Source: Smallanthus sonchifolius (lineage: Eukaryota; Streptophyta; Magnoliopsida; Asterales; Asteraceae). Taken from it: a stretch of DNA of 64,000 nt. A program made the translations under genes and the position numbers. Under the pieces are notes generated by a model. It saw nothing but the letters and a program-made list of their open reading frames with translations. It made no database searches and was not told where the DNA came from. The first letter of the stretch is position 1, and each line of letters begins with the position of its first letter. Below are positions 28,574-40,234 of this stretch, in pieces. The stretch lies in contig CM042021.1 in the NCBI GenBank assembly GCA_023525975.1, positions 78,871,501 to 78,935,500 on the forward strand. The letters run 5' to 3'.

Positions 28574-31500
28574 ATGGCTCGTGCATTCACTGACGAATTC
28601 AATCTGTTGGCGCACACTGAACCAGAATGGAAAGGGGTAGCCTTACAATATAGAGAGATTGTGGACTTCCTGAACAGATCTAAAATAAGTTATGCAATCT
28701 CGGCTAATCCAACAGTCTCAAGACCATACTTAGAATAATTCTGGGAGACTGCAGAGCACGATTGCACAGTATCCCCTAATGTCATAAGGGCTACTGTTGA
28801 TGGTCGGGCTATTGCAATCTCTGAAGATACAATCAGACGAGTACTGCAGTTCAGAGACCTTGCCACCGACCCGACATCCTATCCAGATTACTACGTGGAT
28901 GGGTGTTGGAGGCAGAGAATGGGATATGTCGGGGCAAGAGACTATGCTTCTTACAAGAAGATGTGGGTATTAGATCAGTGGCGTTACTTTGCCCACGTCA
29001 TGATCATGTGCATCTCGTCCAGGAAAGCAGGGAAAGATGCCATGGGTCATGACCTTGCAGCAGCCATGGTGGGCTTGTCTCTCAATAGGGGCTACAACTT
29101 CTCCCGCTTCATTTTCAAAGCAATCAATGATCAGATCAATACAGCGGAGAGGTTTAGATTCCTGTTATACCCGAGGTTTGTGCAACTACTGATCGATGAT
29201 GCGTTGCCAAACCTACGTGCTATCGGGGAGAGATTGCAAGTTAAAAGGGTGGACAAGAGAGTTTTTGCACAGTTTCTAAAGCCAGGCAGTGTAGATCCTA
29301 CCCCTGAGCACACTGAACTCTTTGGCCACCTATTGAATGAAGCATACGTCGCTCCAGAGGACTGGAACTGGTATAGTCCCAACTCGGGACCAGAGATGAG
29401 TGATCACTCTGATGAAGAACAAGATGAAGAAGATGATGATAATGATGAAGGTGATGATGAAGGTGGTGTTGGTGGTGCTGAGGAATCCAATTCGGAGGCT
29501 ACAGAATCAGATTCTTCAGATTCCGATGATGCACCATCACAGGCACATCCGAGGAGACTGACACAGGTAACCCAGCCTGCGTCGTCTTCAAAAAGAAAGA
29601 GACAAAGCTCCAGCAGCGAATATGAGCCGGATTCCGACTCTGACGCTGCTCTACAAAGACAGAGACAAGAGAGCACCAACAAGAAAAGGGGCGATAGGCA
29701 AGAGGTTGCCATCCCCAGGGTTGAAGAGATTCCAACTGTGCAACCAGTACAAGTTGAAGTTGCCATTCCAGAATCTACCCAACCAGCACGGCAACTGTTT
29801 AGTAGGAGGAGAAGGCCACTGGTACAAGCAGATGTGGCGGTCACGGCGGTCACAGAGGTGATTCCTGTGACGGTGACCCTCCCTATTCCAACCGTCCAGG
29901 TGACGGTGACTGCTCCACTTCTCACGGAGTCAGTCACAGTCACCCCAACCATAACACCCACTCACATCATACCATCCCCAACCCCAACACCCACCAAAGA
30001 GCCGTCAGGTCAACCTTTTAATTATGGTGACATCTCACAGGGGTTCGACTTTGACACAATCTTCTCTTCCCCCATCCACAACGCCGAAGCCTCATCATCT
30101 AGGCATCCGGATCCAAATGAAGCTAGGATCGATGTGCTAGAAACCCAAGTTGCTGGCTTGTTGAAGACTATTCAAAAGTCAAAAGAGGATTCTGATGCTC
30201 AACAAGCACAGATAAACTCTCTGGCAGATGAAGTTAGGATTCTGCGTAGTCAGAGAATGGGGACTGATGAACGGCTGAAGAATGTGATGGCGCAGAATGA
30301 ACTATTAATGAAGACGAATGAAATGATTCTGGCCCACAAAACTTCAATTGAGCTAAGGCTGGATGCTCAAAGGCAGGAGCACGCTACTATGGTCAAATTG
30401 ATTGCAGAACTGACCGAGAAGCTAGGTGCTCAGGGGGAGAAGGAAAAAGAAAAATCCACCGGTGCAGAGGTTTGTCATCCAGTCGATTTAACTAAGGATG
30501 ATGACAAAGACAAGGATCTTGAAGTCGGTCCTAGTGGAGGTGAGCACCAAGCTTCGGCAATTGTGCCCATCTCTACTACGTCAATGGCTGAGGGGGAGTC
30601 TACTACGCAAGAGGGTGGTGATACCTCAGGAGGTGGTGGTGGCGGTGATAAAGGGAAGTCAGTGGCTGACAAGATTCTATGTCTCGAGCCTGACTATTCT
30701 AAAGAAGCACAGATCGATGCTCTCCTTAATCTGGAAGAAGGAGAGATCGACTCTGGTGATGATTGGAACGATGATGATGATGATGTGATAATCGAGATTC
30801 CCAAGGGCGACGGGGATCTAGAGTATGAGTTAGAGGATGGTGAGATCTTTGAAATACCATCGCTCGAATCTCTGCTCGAAACAGACACAGGCTCAGTTGA
30901 TACAGCAAGTAATGTTGAAGCTACAACTAATGCCCCCCCGGTCGACCCTATACCTGTGGACCCCGAGGCACAAAAAGAGAAAGACATGCCTTCTGCATCT
31001 ACAAAAGGTCCAGCTCCAGTGTGGCAAAAGACGTCTATCAAAGACAAGTATGGAGCGACAGGTATGATCTTAGCTGTCAGGTTTGAGGAGGACAAGCAGT
31101 TGTTCGCCATCAAAAGATCTGGAGGGGTTCAATACTTGAAACCAACCAGTGAGGCGTTCAACTCTTTGCCCAGGTACGACCTAGTTAACCTTGCAAACCG
31201 CGACCTGCTGAATCATTCGAATCATGCAGTAGCAATGGGTTTGTGGAGTATACTACAGCGTGAAGCAAGACCAGGAAAGTATGAGTATCTCAAGCCTCAG
31301 GTGCCCAGAAGAGTCAAGGATAAGCACGCTGTGCATCCTGTGACTAAGAAGCCGTTAAAGAGATTGGTATACAAGCCAGTGCGATGTGAAACCAAGATTC
31401 CCCTGAGCAAGTTACCTCAGGATATCCTTGGTGACATGTGGTACTGGTACGTTGATCCAAAAACGGGCGAAGCTGTGATCATGGGTAAAGGTAAGTCAGA

Positions 31501-31711
31501 TAGTGGAAACACAGTGCCAAAGGAAGTGATCAGGGTTTTTGATGAAGTCTGCTTCATCAATTTCTCTGCGAACGATCTGGAGGTACTAGCAGACAAATTC
31601 TGCATCCACACTGATGAATGGACAAAGCTTCTCTAGGCCAAATACGACAAGTTAATCAAGTTCTGTCTTGATTACAAAAAGAAGATGGAAGCTAAGGAAG
31701 CAGTGCAGTGA
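28574..31711 (+). pseudogene. copia-2 additional ORF (1045 codons, two internal stops)
   Basis: ATG at 28574 (MARAFTDEFNLL) directly after a splice-acceptor-like site. The frame is continuous to TGA at 31709 except for TAA at 28736 and TAG at 31634. Residues 1-270 are a helical globular domain, with ISEDTIRRVLQF and the stretch from SSRKAGKDAMGHDLAAAMVG to RGYNFSRFIF. It resembles domains I recall in many Asteraceae 'hypothetical' proteins linked to SIRE elements. An Asp/Glu/Ser-rich stretch, a Thr/Pro/Val-rich stretch and a coiled coil (about 515-620) follow. The C-terminal 200 residues are globular (WQKTSIKDKYGATGMILAV). No membrane segment is seen. Function unknown. Confidence 0.75.
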
Positions 31712-31758
31712 AGACTGAAGATTGAAGACTGAAGACGATGAAGATCCCGAGCTGTTGT

Positions 31759-31770
31759 CAAGGGGGAGTT
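31759..31770 (+). promoter_or_regulatory. Polypurine tract of copia-2
   Basis: AAGGGGGAGTT abuts the 3' LTR start TGTTGATGC. Confidence 0.88.
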
Positions 31771-32311
31771 TGTTGATGCACTTTCCTGTGACAACACTCT
31801 GGATAGAGTCTAGGTTTGTATGTCTAATGTCTGTATTTTGTCTTTGTATGTAAGAGTCATTATGTAAAAGTTTATCGAGTTGTATTTACTTTTACTTAAT
31901 GTTTTGTTGATTTCTTCTAAGTGTTTTGCGCACTTGTATGTGCGCAGGAGAATGCTCCTGCGTACTTAGTAAGTACGCAGGAATACCTATGCGTACTTGT
32001 TAAGTACGCAGGAGTAATTGGTCCTGCGCACTTGCTATGTGCGCAGGCATCAGGTCAGTATAAATAGGATAGGTTCACAGAAGCTAAGTACGTAGAACCA
32101 TTTGTTCATATGAACTCAGTTTTGCTAAGTACGCATCTTGTATTCTCTCTGTAACCGTCGAGTGTTTATAATACAAAGAACGATTATTGTGACTCTTGTG
32201 TTCGGTTTACTTTGTTCAGTTAGATTCTCCACCTAGTCACGGGTATTCCGCACCCGGTCCGACTAGTAGACCACTTGCATGTGACGATCCACCACACCCG
32301 AGGGACCTACA
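31771..32311 (+). repeat. 3' LTR of copia-2
   Basis: 541 bp with seven substitutions from 23167-23707. Hairpins at 31925-32047, TATA box at 32059. Confidence 0.92.
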
Positions 32312-32850
32312 GCCCGTGACCCGGAAAACTTAGAGATTGATGAGGAACCATCTAGGAAACGACCCTGTTACCACCCTACGGTGGGGACTATCCGTTGGAT
32401 GCCCCGTACCCTGGCACGATGGAGGGAGATGGAGAGCATTCCCTCTACATTGAACTCGGAGAGTCCTCCAACTCTCCAACACCCCTACCCCACACTGGGG
32501 AAGCCATGGAGCTCACAGTGCCTACATTGGTAGCACGCGTTCATACGCACGAGGAGCGTCTTGATGATCTCCTAGATGATATTCGGGCACAGGGGGATGC
32601 AGCCATGCGCTTACGTCAAGGGCTCAGATCTCGAGTACAGACTCTGGAGGATAGCACCCGAGACATACATGGTGCCACTGACTATCTAGAGTTGAGAGCT
32701 GACATGGACTGGCAGTTCACTCTCACGGTCCGAGATATGGTGGAGGCGCTGGAGGAAAGGACCTTGGCTGCAGAATTTGTGGCTAGGGCTAGCTTTGTCA
32801 TGGCAGGACTTGCCATGATGTTTGGATTGTACTCCCACTTCTTCTTTTAA
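32312..32850 (+). pseudogene. Pre-gag ORF of element C, C-terminal part
   Basis: It continues the ORF of 22943-23166 (basic stretch EEPSRKRPCYHP), then shifts frame near 32380 at a short G run. The longer frame carries an acidic linker, a coiled coil (TLVARVHTHEERLDDLLDDI and following heptads) and ends with FVMAGLAMMFGLYSHFFF, a C-terminal hydrophobic helix. The whole protein would be about 250 residues. Same plan and position as in B and D. Confidence 0.65.
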
Positions 32851-33107
32851 ACCTATTATGGGCGGGTTGTGCCCCTAGTACATTATGTAGTTTAAAACTT
32901 TAGTACTGATGAGGTCATGTGAACCCATCTCTTTTGTATCCTTGTCTTTTGGGAACAATGTACTATGTATGTTTTAACTATGTATGTGATGGTTTATGTT
33001 GAAATGATGGTTGTTTGCATTTGATGTTGTTGTATCCTTATGTCATGATCTATCATTATTGATATATAATGTTGTTTCTTTTTAATTGATATGTTAGAAA
33101 GAACATC
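32851..33107 (+). other. Spacer between pre-gag ORF and gag of C
   Basis: Non-coding. It ends with a pyrimidine-rich stretch and ATATGTTAG shortly before the gag ATG, which could be a splice acceptor but is not clearly one. Confidence 0.5.
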
Positions 33108-33336
33108 ATGGCACCTAAGCGTGGGACACCCCGTAACACTACTGGTGACAACAACGAGACAATTTCCCCAAACATAGAACAACTCATAGCACAGCGAGTA
33201 GCTGCCGCCATAGAGCAGTACGAAGCAAATCGAAATAGTGGTGGAGGAAACGGCAGCGGTACCGGTGCAGGAGGTGCAGGAGGTAGCGGTACAGCAGGGG
33301 GGAGCGGTACAGCAGGAGGTTCCGGGGGTTCCGGAG
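33108..33336 (+). CDS. gag: gag exon 1 of element C
   Basis: ATG at 33108 (MAPKRGTPRNT). A helix (NIEQLIAQRVAAAIEQYEAN) leads into a Gly/Ser/Thr-rich linker. The exon ends after one base of a codon at GGAG|GTAATA. Without splicing the frame stops 18 bp later. Confidence 0.7.
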
Positions 33337-33409
33337 GTAATAAAAATAATTAAGCCATAACACATAGTCATGATCCGAATTAATGACGTTATGAGTTGTG
33401 ATTCTACAG
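33337..33409 (+). other. Candidate gag intron of C, 73 bp, phase 1
   Basis: GTAATA...ATTCTACAG, AT-rich, with stops in the gag frame. Joining across it restores the gag frame up to CTYKAFLSCKP. Element D has an intron at the equivalent place and in the same phase (54826-54919). Confidence 0.65.
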
Positions 33410-34300
33410 ATGCTCCAAATAGGAAGTGCACCTACAAGGCCTTCCTATCCTGCAAACCCCGAAATTTTAATGGCACCGAGGTGCAGTAGGACTAATGAGA
33501 TGGATAGAACAGATGGAGTCAGTGATTGATATAAGTGAATGCACAGCTGACTGCGTGGTGAAGTATTCCACATGTACGCTCACTGATAAAGCTTTAACTT
33601 GGTGGAATACTCAAATGAAGACTTTGGGGAGAGAGACGGCGTACCAATTATCTTGGGAAGATTTGAAAAACATGATGATTGAGGAATACTGTCCTCGAAA
33701 CGAATTGCAAAAGATTGAAACTGAGATGTGGAACCTACAGATGATAGGAGATGATGTGGCGGGATACAACGACCGCTTCAATGAATTGGCACTTCTGGTA
33801 CCGCATATGGTTACACCAGAACATAAGCGTGTTGAGAGGTATCTGTGGGGCCTTGCGCCTCAAATTCGTAGCATGGTAACATCATCTATAACTTTAGCAT
33901 TCAAGCTAAGGGATGACGCGGTACGTAATGAATTGTTTGTGAGAAAGGAGAACGAGGAAGGTAGATTTGGAGAGAAAAGGAAATGGATGGGAAATTCAAG
34001 TAACAAGTCTGAGAAGCAAGGGTTTAAGAAACAAGGAACTGTGAAGGCTTTTGCAGCCAACACAGTGGAAAGAAAGGAGTATGATAGGGGCCTACCGAGA
34101 TGTAAGAGGTGTGGAAATCATCATGCCGGTGTTTGCATCAAGTGTGGAAAATGCGACAAGTTTGGTCACACCACTCAAGCTTGTCGAACTAACAACCGAA
34201 TGGGGAGAATTAAACCGGGATGTTTCATATGTGGTGACTTGAAGCACTTCAAGAGGGATTGTCCCAAGTGGAAGAACCAGAACAACGCTCAGGCACCAGG
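33410..34300 (+). pseudogene. gag: gag exon 2 of element C
   Basis: Gag core starting APNRKCTYKAFLSCKPRNF. A one-base deletion near 33480 shifts the frame. From 33495 it reads on as WWNTQMKTLG, EEYCPRNELQKIE and MVTPEHKRVERYLWGL. Two CCHC knuckles follow: CGKCDKFGHTTQAC and CFICGDLKHFKRDC. Capsid/nucleocapsid of a gypsy element. It is fused in frame to protease. Confidence 0.88.
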
Positions 34301-35687
34301 GAGGGCATTTGTGATGGGTGCAAGGGACGCACGCCAGGACCCGAACATCCTCACTGGTACGTTCCCGATAAATAATCACTATGCCTCTGTACTTTTTGAT
34401 TCGGGTGCGGATATGAGTTTTGTGTCGAATGTTTTTAAATCCTTACTCGGTATTAAGGCCAGCAAACTAGATCAAAGTTATACAATTGAATTAGCAAATG
34501 GGAAATTAATAGAAGCCGGAGAGGTCATTAAGGGTTGTACTTTATGTTTAGAAAACCATACATTCAGTATAGACCTTCTACCCGTTGAACTAGGGAGTTT
34601 TGATATTGTTATTGGCATGGATTGGTTATCAAAGAATCGTGCCGAGACCGTATGCTTCGAGAAGATCGTACGTATCTCACTACCAATCGGAGAAATTCTT
34701 TCAATTCAAGGCAAAAAGTGTAGAACGATGTTGAAGACGATAAACTGCATGAAAGCTCATAAGTATCTACGCAAGGGTTATTGTGCATTCCTGGCTCACA
34801 CCGTCGAGAAGAAACCCGAAGAACGTCGACTTGAGGACATACCAATCGTCAGAGATTACTTGGAAATATTTCCCGAGGACTTACCAGGAATACCACCGTC
34901 AAGACAAGTCGAGTTCCGGATCGACCTAGTACCAGGAGCCGCACCAGTTGCACGATCGCCGTATCGTCTAGCCCCTTCCGAGATGCAGGAACTGTCGAGC
35001 CAATTACAAGAATTACTTGACAAAGGTTTCATAAGACCGAGTTTCTCACCATGGGGAGCTCCGGTCCTATTTGTAAAGAAAAAGGATGGAACCTTTAGAA
35101 TGTGCATTGATTACCGGGAATTGAACAAGCTGACAATCAAAAACCGGTATCCTCTTCCTCGAATAGACGATTTGTTTGATCAACTTCAAGGTTCCAGTTT
35201 CTATTCTAAAATTGACCTACGATCAGGGTATCATCAACTGAAAATTCAGGAAGGAGATATACCAAAAACGGCTTTTAGGACTCGTTACGGTCACTACGAG
35301 TTCCTAGTTATGCCATTTGGCTTGACTAATGCACCGGCCGTCTTCATGGATCTCATGAACCGTGTGTGCAAGCCGTACTTGGATAAATTCATGATTGTGT
35401 TTATCGATGACATATTGATATATTCCCAAACCAAGGATGAACATGAACATCATTTGAAATTAATCTTGGAACTACTCAGGAATGAGAAGCTTTATGCTAA
35501 ATTCTCTAAGTGTGAGTTTTGGATCCGAGAGGTTCATTTTCTCGGACACGTTATCAATAAGAATGGTATCCATCCAAGATTGAAGCAATTAAAAACTGGG
35601 AAGCACCAAGAACTCCGACCGAGGTGCGTCAATTTCTGGGTTTGGCAGGATATTACAGGCGATTTATCGAGAATTTTTCAAATATAG
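34301..35687 (+). pseudogene. pol: Protease and RT of element C
   Basis: Aspartic protease motif LFDSGADMSFVS near 34398. RT begins after IFPEDLPGIPPSRQVEF and shows WGAPVLFVKKKDGTFRMCID, YPLPRIDDLFDQL, DLRSGYHQLKI, MPFGLTNAPAVFMDLMN and catalytic FIDDIL. Near 35570-35580 a small deletion removes part of the conserved VDPSK segment, seen intact at 43626, and shifts the frame, so the last 40 or so residues before 35687 are out of frame. Confidence 0.9.
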
Positions 35688-36238
35688 CCTTGCCTTTGAC
35701 CACGTTAACTCAGAAGGACAAAAAGTTTGATTGGACTGATAAACAAGAATCAGCTTTTCAATTGCTGAAGTAAAAACTTTGCAGTGCACCAATCCTATCC
35801 CTTCCCGAAGGAATTGATAATTTCATCGTGTACTGCGACGCATCACATCAAGGCCTGGGATGTGTATTGATGCAGAGAGAAAAAGTCATAGCGTATGCAT
35901 CCAGACAGCTAAAAGTACATGAGAAAAATTATACGACTCATGATCTGGAATTGGGTGCTGTCGTGTTTGCACTCAAGATTTGGAGACATTATTTATACGG
36001 TACAAAATGTACTATTTTTACAGATCACAAGAGTCTCCAGCACATCTTTAATCAGAAAGAACTCAACATGAGGCAACGTCGTTGGGTAGAGCTACTGAAT
36101 GATTACGACTGTGATATCAAGTATCACCCTGGTAAGGAAAATGTCGTAGCAGATGCCCTAGAATTGACAATTCATACGAGTCTCACGACTCAAATCCGGA
36201 TGGCACAACAAGAGGCAATTAAGGAAGAAAACAGTTAG
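35688..36238 (+). pseudogene. RNase H of element C
   Basis: The correct frame reads through PLTTLTQKDKKFDW. A TAA near 35771 replaces a Gln or Lys codon. Catalytic YCDASHQGLGCVLMQ and ELGAVVFALKIWRHYLYG are present, with FTDHKSLQHIF. A TAG at 36236 ends it before integrase. Confidence 0.88.
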
Positions 36239-36256
36239 AATGAAGCTTTACGAGGA

Positions 36257-37636
36257 ATGATAAAGCAGTTGGAACCAAAGTCAGATGAAACTTTATACTT
36301 CATGAATAGAATTTGGGTGCCATGTTTTGGTAACTTACGGGAGTTGGTTATGGACGAAGCCCACAAGTCCAGGTACTCCATTCACCCAGGTTCGGATAAA
36401 ATGTATAAGGATTTGAAAGAACTCTACTGGTGGCCGAACATGAAAAGAGAAATTGCTATTTATGTCGGTAAATGCCTGACATGTTCAAAAGTAAAGGCAA
36501 AACATCAGAAACCGTCTGGCTTATTACAACAGCCTGAAATTCCCCAATGGAAATGGGAACAGATTTCTATGGATTTCATCACGAAATTACCCAAGACGTC
36601 CAGTGGTTATGATACCATATGGGTAATTGTCGACCGTTTAACAAAATCAGCTCATTTTCTACCGATCAAAGAAACGGATAAAACCGAGAAGCTTGCAAAG
36701 CTTTATATCAAGGAAATTGTGGCTAGGCATGGAGTGCCAATTTCTATTATCTCTGATAGAGACAACAGATTCGTGTCTAGAATCTGGAAATCATTACAAG
36801 AAGCCATGGGCACACGTCTTGACATGAGCACGGCATATCACCCACAAACAGATGGTCAAAGCGAAAGGACTATTCAAACTTTAGAGGATATGCTCCGTGC
36901 ATGTGTAATTGATTTCAGAGGAAATTAGGATACTCATTTACCATTAGCGGAGTTTTCCTATAATAACAGCTACCACACGAGCATTAAGGCAGCTCCGTTT
37001 GAGGCTTTGTATGGTCGAAAATGTCGTTCACCACTATGTTGGGCAGAAGTTGGTGACAAGCATTTAACCGGTCCTGAAGTTATTCAAGAGACCACAGACA
37101 AAATTTTCAAAATCAAGGATCGTTTGAAGGCCGCCCGTGACAGACAAAAGAGTTACGCGGATAACAGACGAAGACCTTTAGAATTCCAAGTAGGAGACAA
37201 AGTCATGTTAAAGGTCTCACCTTGGAAAGGAGTTGCAAGATTTGGCAACCGTGCCAAGCTTAACCCTAGGTACGTTGGACCGTTTGAAATTTTAGCTAGG
37301 GTTGGCCCTGTAGCTTACAAGCTCAAGTTGCCACAAGAACTAAGCAATATACATGATACGTTTCATGTGTCAAATCTCAAGAAGTGCTTATCAGACGACA
37401 CATTAATTATACCGCCTGATGAGTTTCACATAGACGACAAGTTGCACTTCATTGAGGAACCTATGGAAGTCACAGATTGGAAGGTTCAGAGAACAAGGCA
37501 CAGCCGTGTTAAGCTGGTCAAGGTACATTGGAATTCAAAGCGCGGCCCTGAGTATACATGGGAGCGGGAAGATAAAATGAAATCCAAGTACCCGTCCTTG
37601 TTTACAAAAACTCCAAGTCAGAGTGACAAGAACTGA
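36257..37636 (+). pseudogene. Integrase and chromodomain-like tail of element C
   Basis: Zinc-binding HHCC (DEAHKSRYSIHPGSDKM...CLTCSKVK), catalytic residues in MDFITKLP, SDRDNRF and TDGQSERTIQTLEDML. A TAG at 36926 replaces the Trp after DFRGN. The C-terminal part keeps GPFEILARVGPVAYKLKLP and HDTFHVSNLKKCL. The last segment, with VKVHWNSKRGPEYTWERED, has the chromodomain-like form of Tekay elements and may guide insertion to heterochromatin. Natural stop at 37636. Confidence 0.9.
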
Positions 37637-37657
37637 ATTTTGGGACGGAATTCTCTG

Positions 37658-37671
37658 TAACATGGGGAGAA
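37658..37671 (+). promoter_or_regulatory. Polypurine tract of element C
   Basis: TAACATGGGGAGAA abuts the 3' LTR start TGTGACACCC. Confidence 0.88.
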
Positions 37672-37880
37672 TGTGACACCCAGCATTTCAGGTCAATATC
37701 CACATTTCATAAACGCACGTTCATAATTATTATTTCCTGATATTTATTTTGACTAAGTAAAGTCAAGAAGTCTAGCAAAGGAGTTTATTCCAAGTCTAGT
37801 AAATCTTAAAGAATTACTAGAAAAAGTAAGCAGAATAACCCGACTAAATACGAACGTTAATGGTTAAATAAGATAACCAG

Positions 37881-37924
<44 letters not shown>

Positions 37925-40234
37925 CACAAAATTTACGTTGAACCAAGATTTTAATAATTTCTTCAACGAGCCATAAACTGGTTAAAATTATAATACCGTG
38001 AAGAATTGAAACCGAATTAAATTGCCATTTGGAACTCTAATTGATACTAATATCATTAATAAATTTATGTTTAAAAATAGTTATCATTAACCCCAAAGTA
38101 CTTTCTTGACTTTCTTGGCCGAGAGTCAGGGGAGCCATTCTCCCACTTGGTAATTCACTCAAATTTCTGATAAAAACCATACCTCCTCAGTACCAAATCT
38201 CTCAATCCCTTTCAAACCTTCTCATTTTCTTACGGCAATTTCCCAATTCTCCTTCAAATCGAAGTCCAGTTCAAGGCAAAAATTCACCAGATTTCGGTGC
38301 TATAAGAAGAGTTCCCAGTGTTTTCTCAAGAATCAAGCTAAGGAGCTCAAGATCATTCTCTGTTTCTCTAGAAATCACCATTCTCTGTTTGAGGTAAAAA
38401 CTCAATATTATCCATTTCATTTTCTTTAAAACCGTAGCTGAACATACAAATCGTTCAAATGCAAGTAAGATAACAAGAAAAGTGTGTCAAATTCAAGATT
38501 TGAACATAAAAATATATAGGACGAATTCTGTCAATCAAAGTGCAGTAATCGAAACTATAGTTTAGATACCAGTTGTTCAATCGAAACTAGGAGTTTCGAT
38601 ACCAGTTGTTCAATCGAAACTAGGAGTTTCGATACCAGTTGTTCAATCGAAACTAGGAGTTTCGATACCTATTCAATCGAAACTAGGAGTTTCGATACCT
38701 ATTTACTCAATTGAAACTGGGAGTTTCGATACCTGTTTACAATCGAAACTAAGTAGTTTCGGTACCGATTGCCCAATCGAAACTAGATAGTTTCGATACT
38801 ATTCTTGCCAATCGAAACTAGGTAGTTTCGATACCTGTCGAAACTAGGAAGTTTTGACATCTGTTCTGTTCAATCGAAACTAAGAAAGTTTCGATACCTG
38901 TTCATCAGCCCCATAAGGCAGTAACTCAGAACTATTTTTATAACGAAACAAGGGTTGGGAAAAACTAAAAAGATATTTTAAACAAAAGCAATCAGATCTG
39001 CTAAGTCGGTGAACAACCTGCGTTTAAGACGGGTAGTCTTAACGAGTATGTTATCCTTGTGTAATTAGGATACGGATAGGCAAGTCTGCTGTTATTCAAA
39101 TATTTGCTAGCATTCATACTGTCGAGGTGAGTTTCACTAATCCCTTTTTTTTTCTAAAGTTTTGAAATGATTTGGGGTGGAAACATACTTGTAAAAGACT
39201 TTTGTGTATAAATGAATTGAACTAATGATCTGACCGTATGTGTGTATTGAGGGAAAAGTAAAGCGCTTAAAGTCCTCGAAATAAATTAGTAACCATTAGC
39301 TATGGACTTAGCCCGGGATTATATGAATAGTACTATTGGGGGTGACGCCTCTGGTCATGGTTAGTCGCGCTAACCAGGGGTCAAAATGGCCGAATGACCG
39401 CATATTGTCTTACTCGCAGAAAGGCGAGGGGAGGCACAGAATGTTGGGGTTTGGTTACGGTCTCGTACATTACATACTATTTTGTATTCCTTGCAAGCTT
39501 ACAAATGGGGTCAATAGATCGGATTAGTATTCATATTCATTGGTAATTTAAAAAAAAGAGTTCTGATCAGGTTAAAGTGATCAGGTTTTACACAAAAGAG
39601 TTCTGATCAGGTTAAAGTGATCAGGTTTTACACAAAAGAGTTCATCAGGTTAAAGTGATCAGGTTTTACACAAAAGAGTTCTGATCAGGTTTTACAGAAA
39701 AGAGTTCTGATCAGGTTAAAGTGATCAGGTTTTACACAAAAGAGTTCTGATCAGGTTAAAGTGATCAGGTTTTACACAAAAGAGTTCTGATCAGGTTAAA
39801 GTGATCAGGTTTAAACAAAAGAGTTCTGATCAGGTTAAAGTGATCAGGTTTAACAAGGAGTTTTGATCGGAAAATGATCAGATTTAAACATTGGGTTTAT
39901 GATAACTCTTTATAATAACTTGTGAACTCACCAACCTCGTGTTGACAATTTTAAGTATGTTTTCAGGAAATTGAACGTGGCCATCAGGTTAGCAATGTAG
40001 GATACATGCATGCACGTGGATACGGCTTTTTGGGAGGATTTCTCTTGTATAACTCATGGTCTTGAGTCATATTTGCGAAATCTTAAACTTTTGTAAACTC
40101 AAGTTGATACTTTGTGATGTAAATATTTTAAACTCGATTATGTATCCAATTACATGTATGTGTTTGCGATAATCATATGCTTTGGAAACCAGTGAACGTC
40201 GCGCCTCGCGTTTCCGCCTTGGCGGGGTGTGACA
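37672..40234 (+). repeat. 3' LTR of element C
   Basis: 2563 bp. (TA)n at 37883-37922 is shorter than in the 5' LTR. Hairpin array 38548-38895; 40-bp array 39558-39860. Ends GGCGGGGTGTGACA. Confidence 0.92.
38394..39966 (+). other. Candidate LTR intron of C (3' LTR)
   Basis: TATA-like box at 38301, then a CT-rich leader of about 90 bp, donor TTTGAG|GTAAAA at 38394, CTCACCAAC at 39927-39935 and GTATGTTTTCAG|G ending at 39966. Length 1573 bp. Both arrays lie inside. Confidence 0.5.

Larger units (their letters stand above)
23167..32311 (+). mobile_element. copia-2: rearranged SIRE-like copia element
   Basis: GCCCG flanks both ends (23162-23166, 32312-32316). Both LTRs are 541 bp; I count seven substitutions between them. 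Gag, protease and integrase are missing. In their place lies an inverted LTR plus an inverted piece of an additional ORF from a related element (23717-24426). RT and RNase H follow, then a 2.1-kb spacer and a long additional ORF. Non-autonomous. Confidence 0.9.
20279..40234 (+). mobile_element. Element C: Tekay-like Ty3/gypsy element with nested copia-2
   Basis: Target duplication ACAGG. LTRs 20279-22795 (2517 bp) and 37672-40234 (2563 bp) run from TGTGACA to GGGGTGTGACA. The initiator-Met PBS is at 22800. The order is pre-gag ORF, gag with intron, protease, RT, RNase H, integrase, and a C-terminal region resembling a chromodomain, which fits the Tekay/Del chromovirus lineage. The LTRs are very similar and differ mainly in repeat copy number, so insertion is fairly recent. 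Pol carries stops, a deletion and frameshifts and is dead. Confidence 0.92.

Noticed and set aside
29404..29961. Minus-strand ORF rich in Ser, Thr and Val opposite the additional ORF
   Set aside because: It is the antisense of acidic Asp/Glu codons and Thr/Val codons and shows no independent support.
28574..31711. A host protein-coding gene captured or interrupted here
   Set aside because: It lies between RNase H and the polypurine tract of copia-2, part of it recurs inverted in another SIRE fragment, and it carries two stops. It is retroelement cargo.
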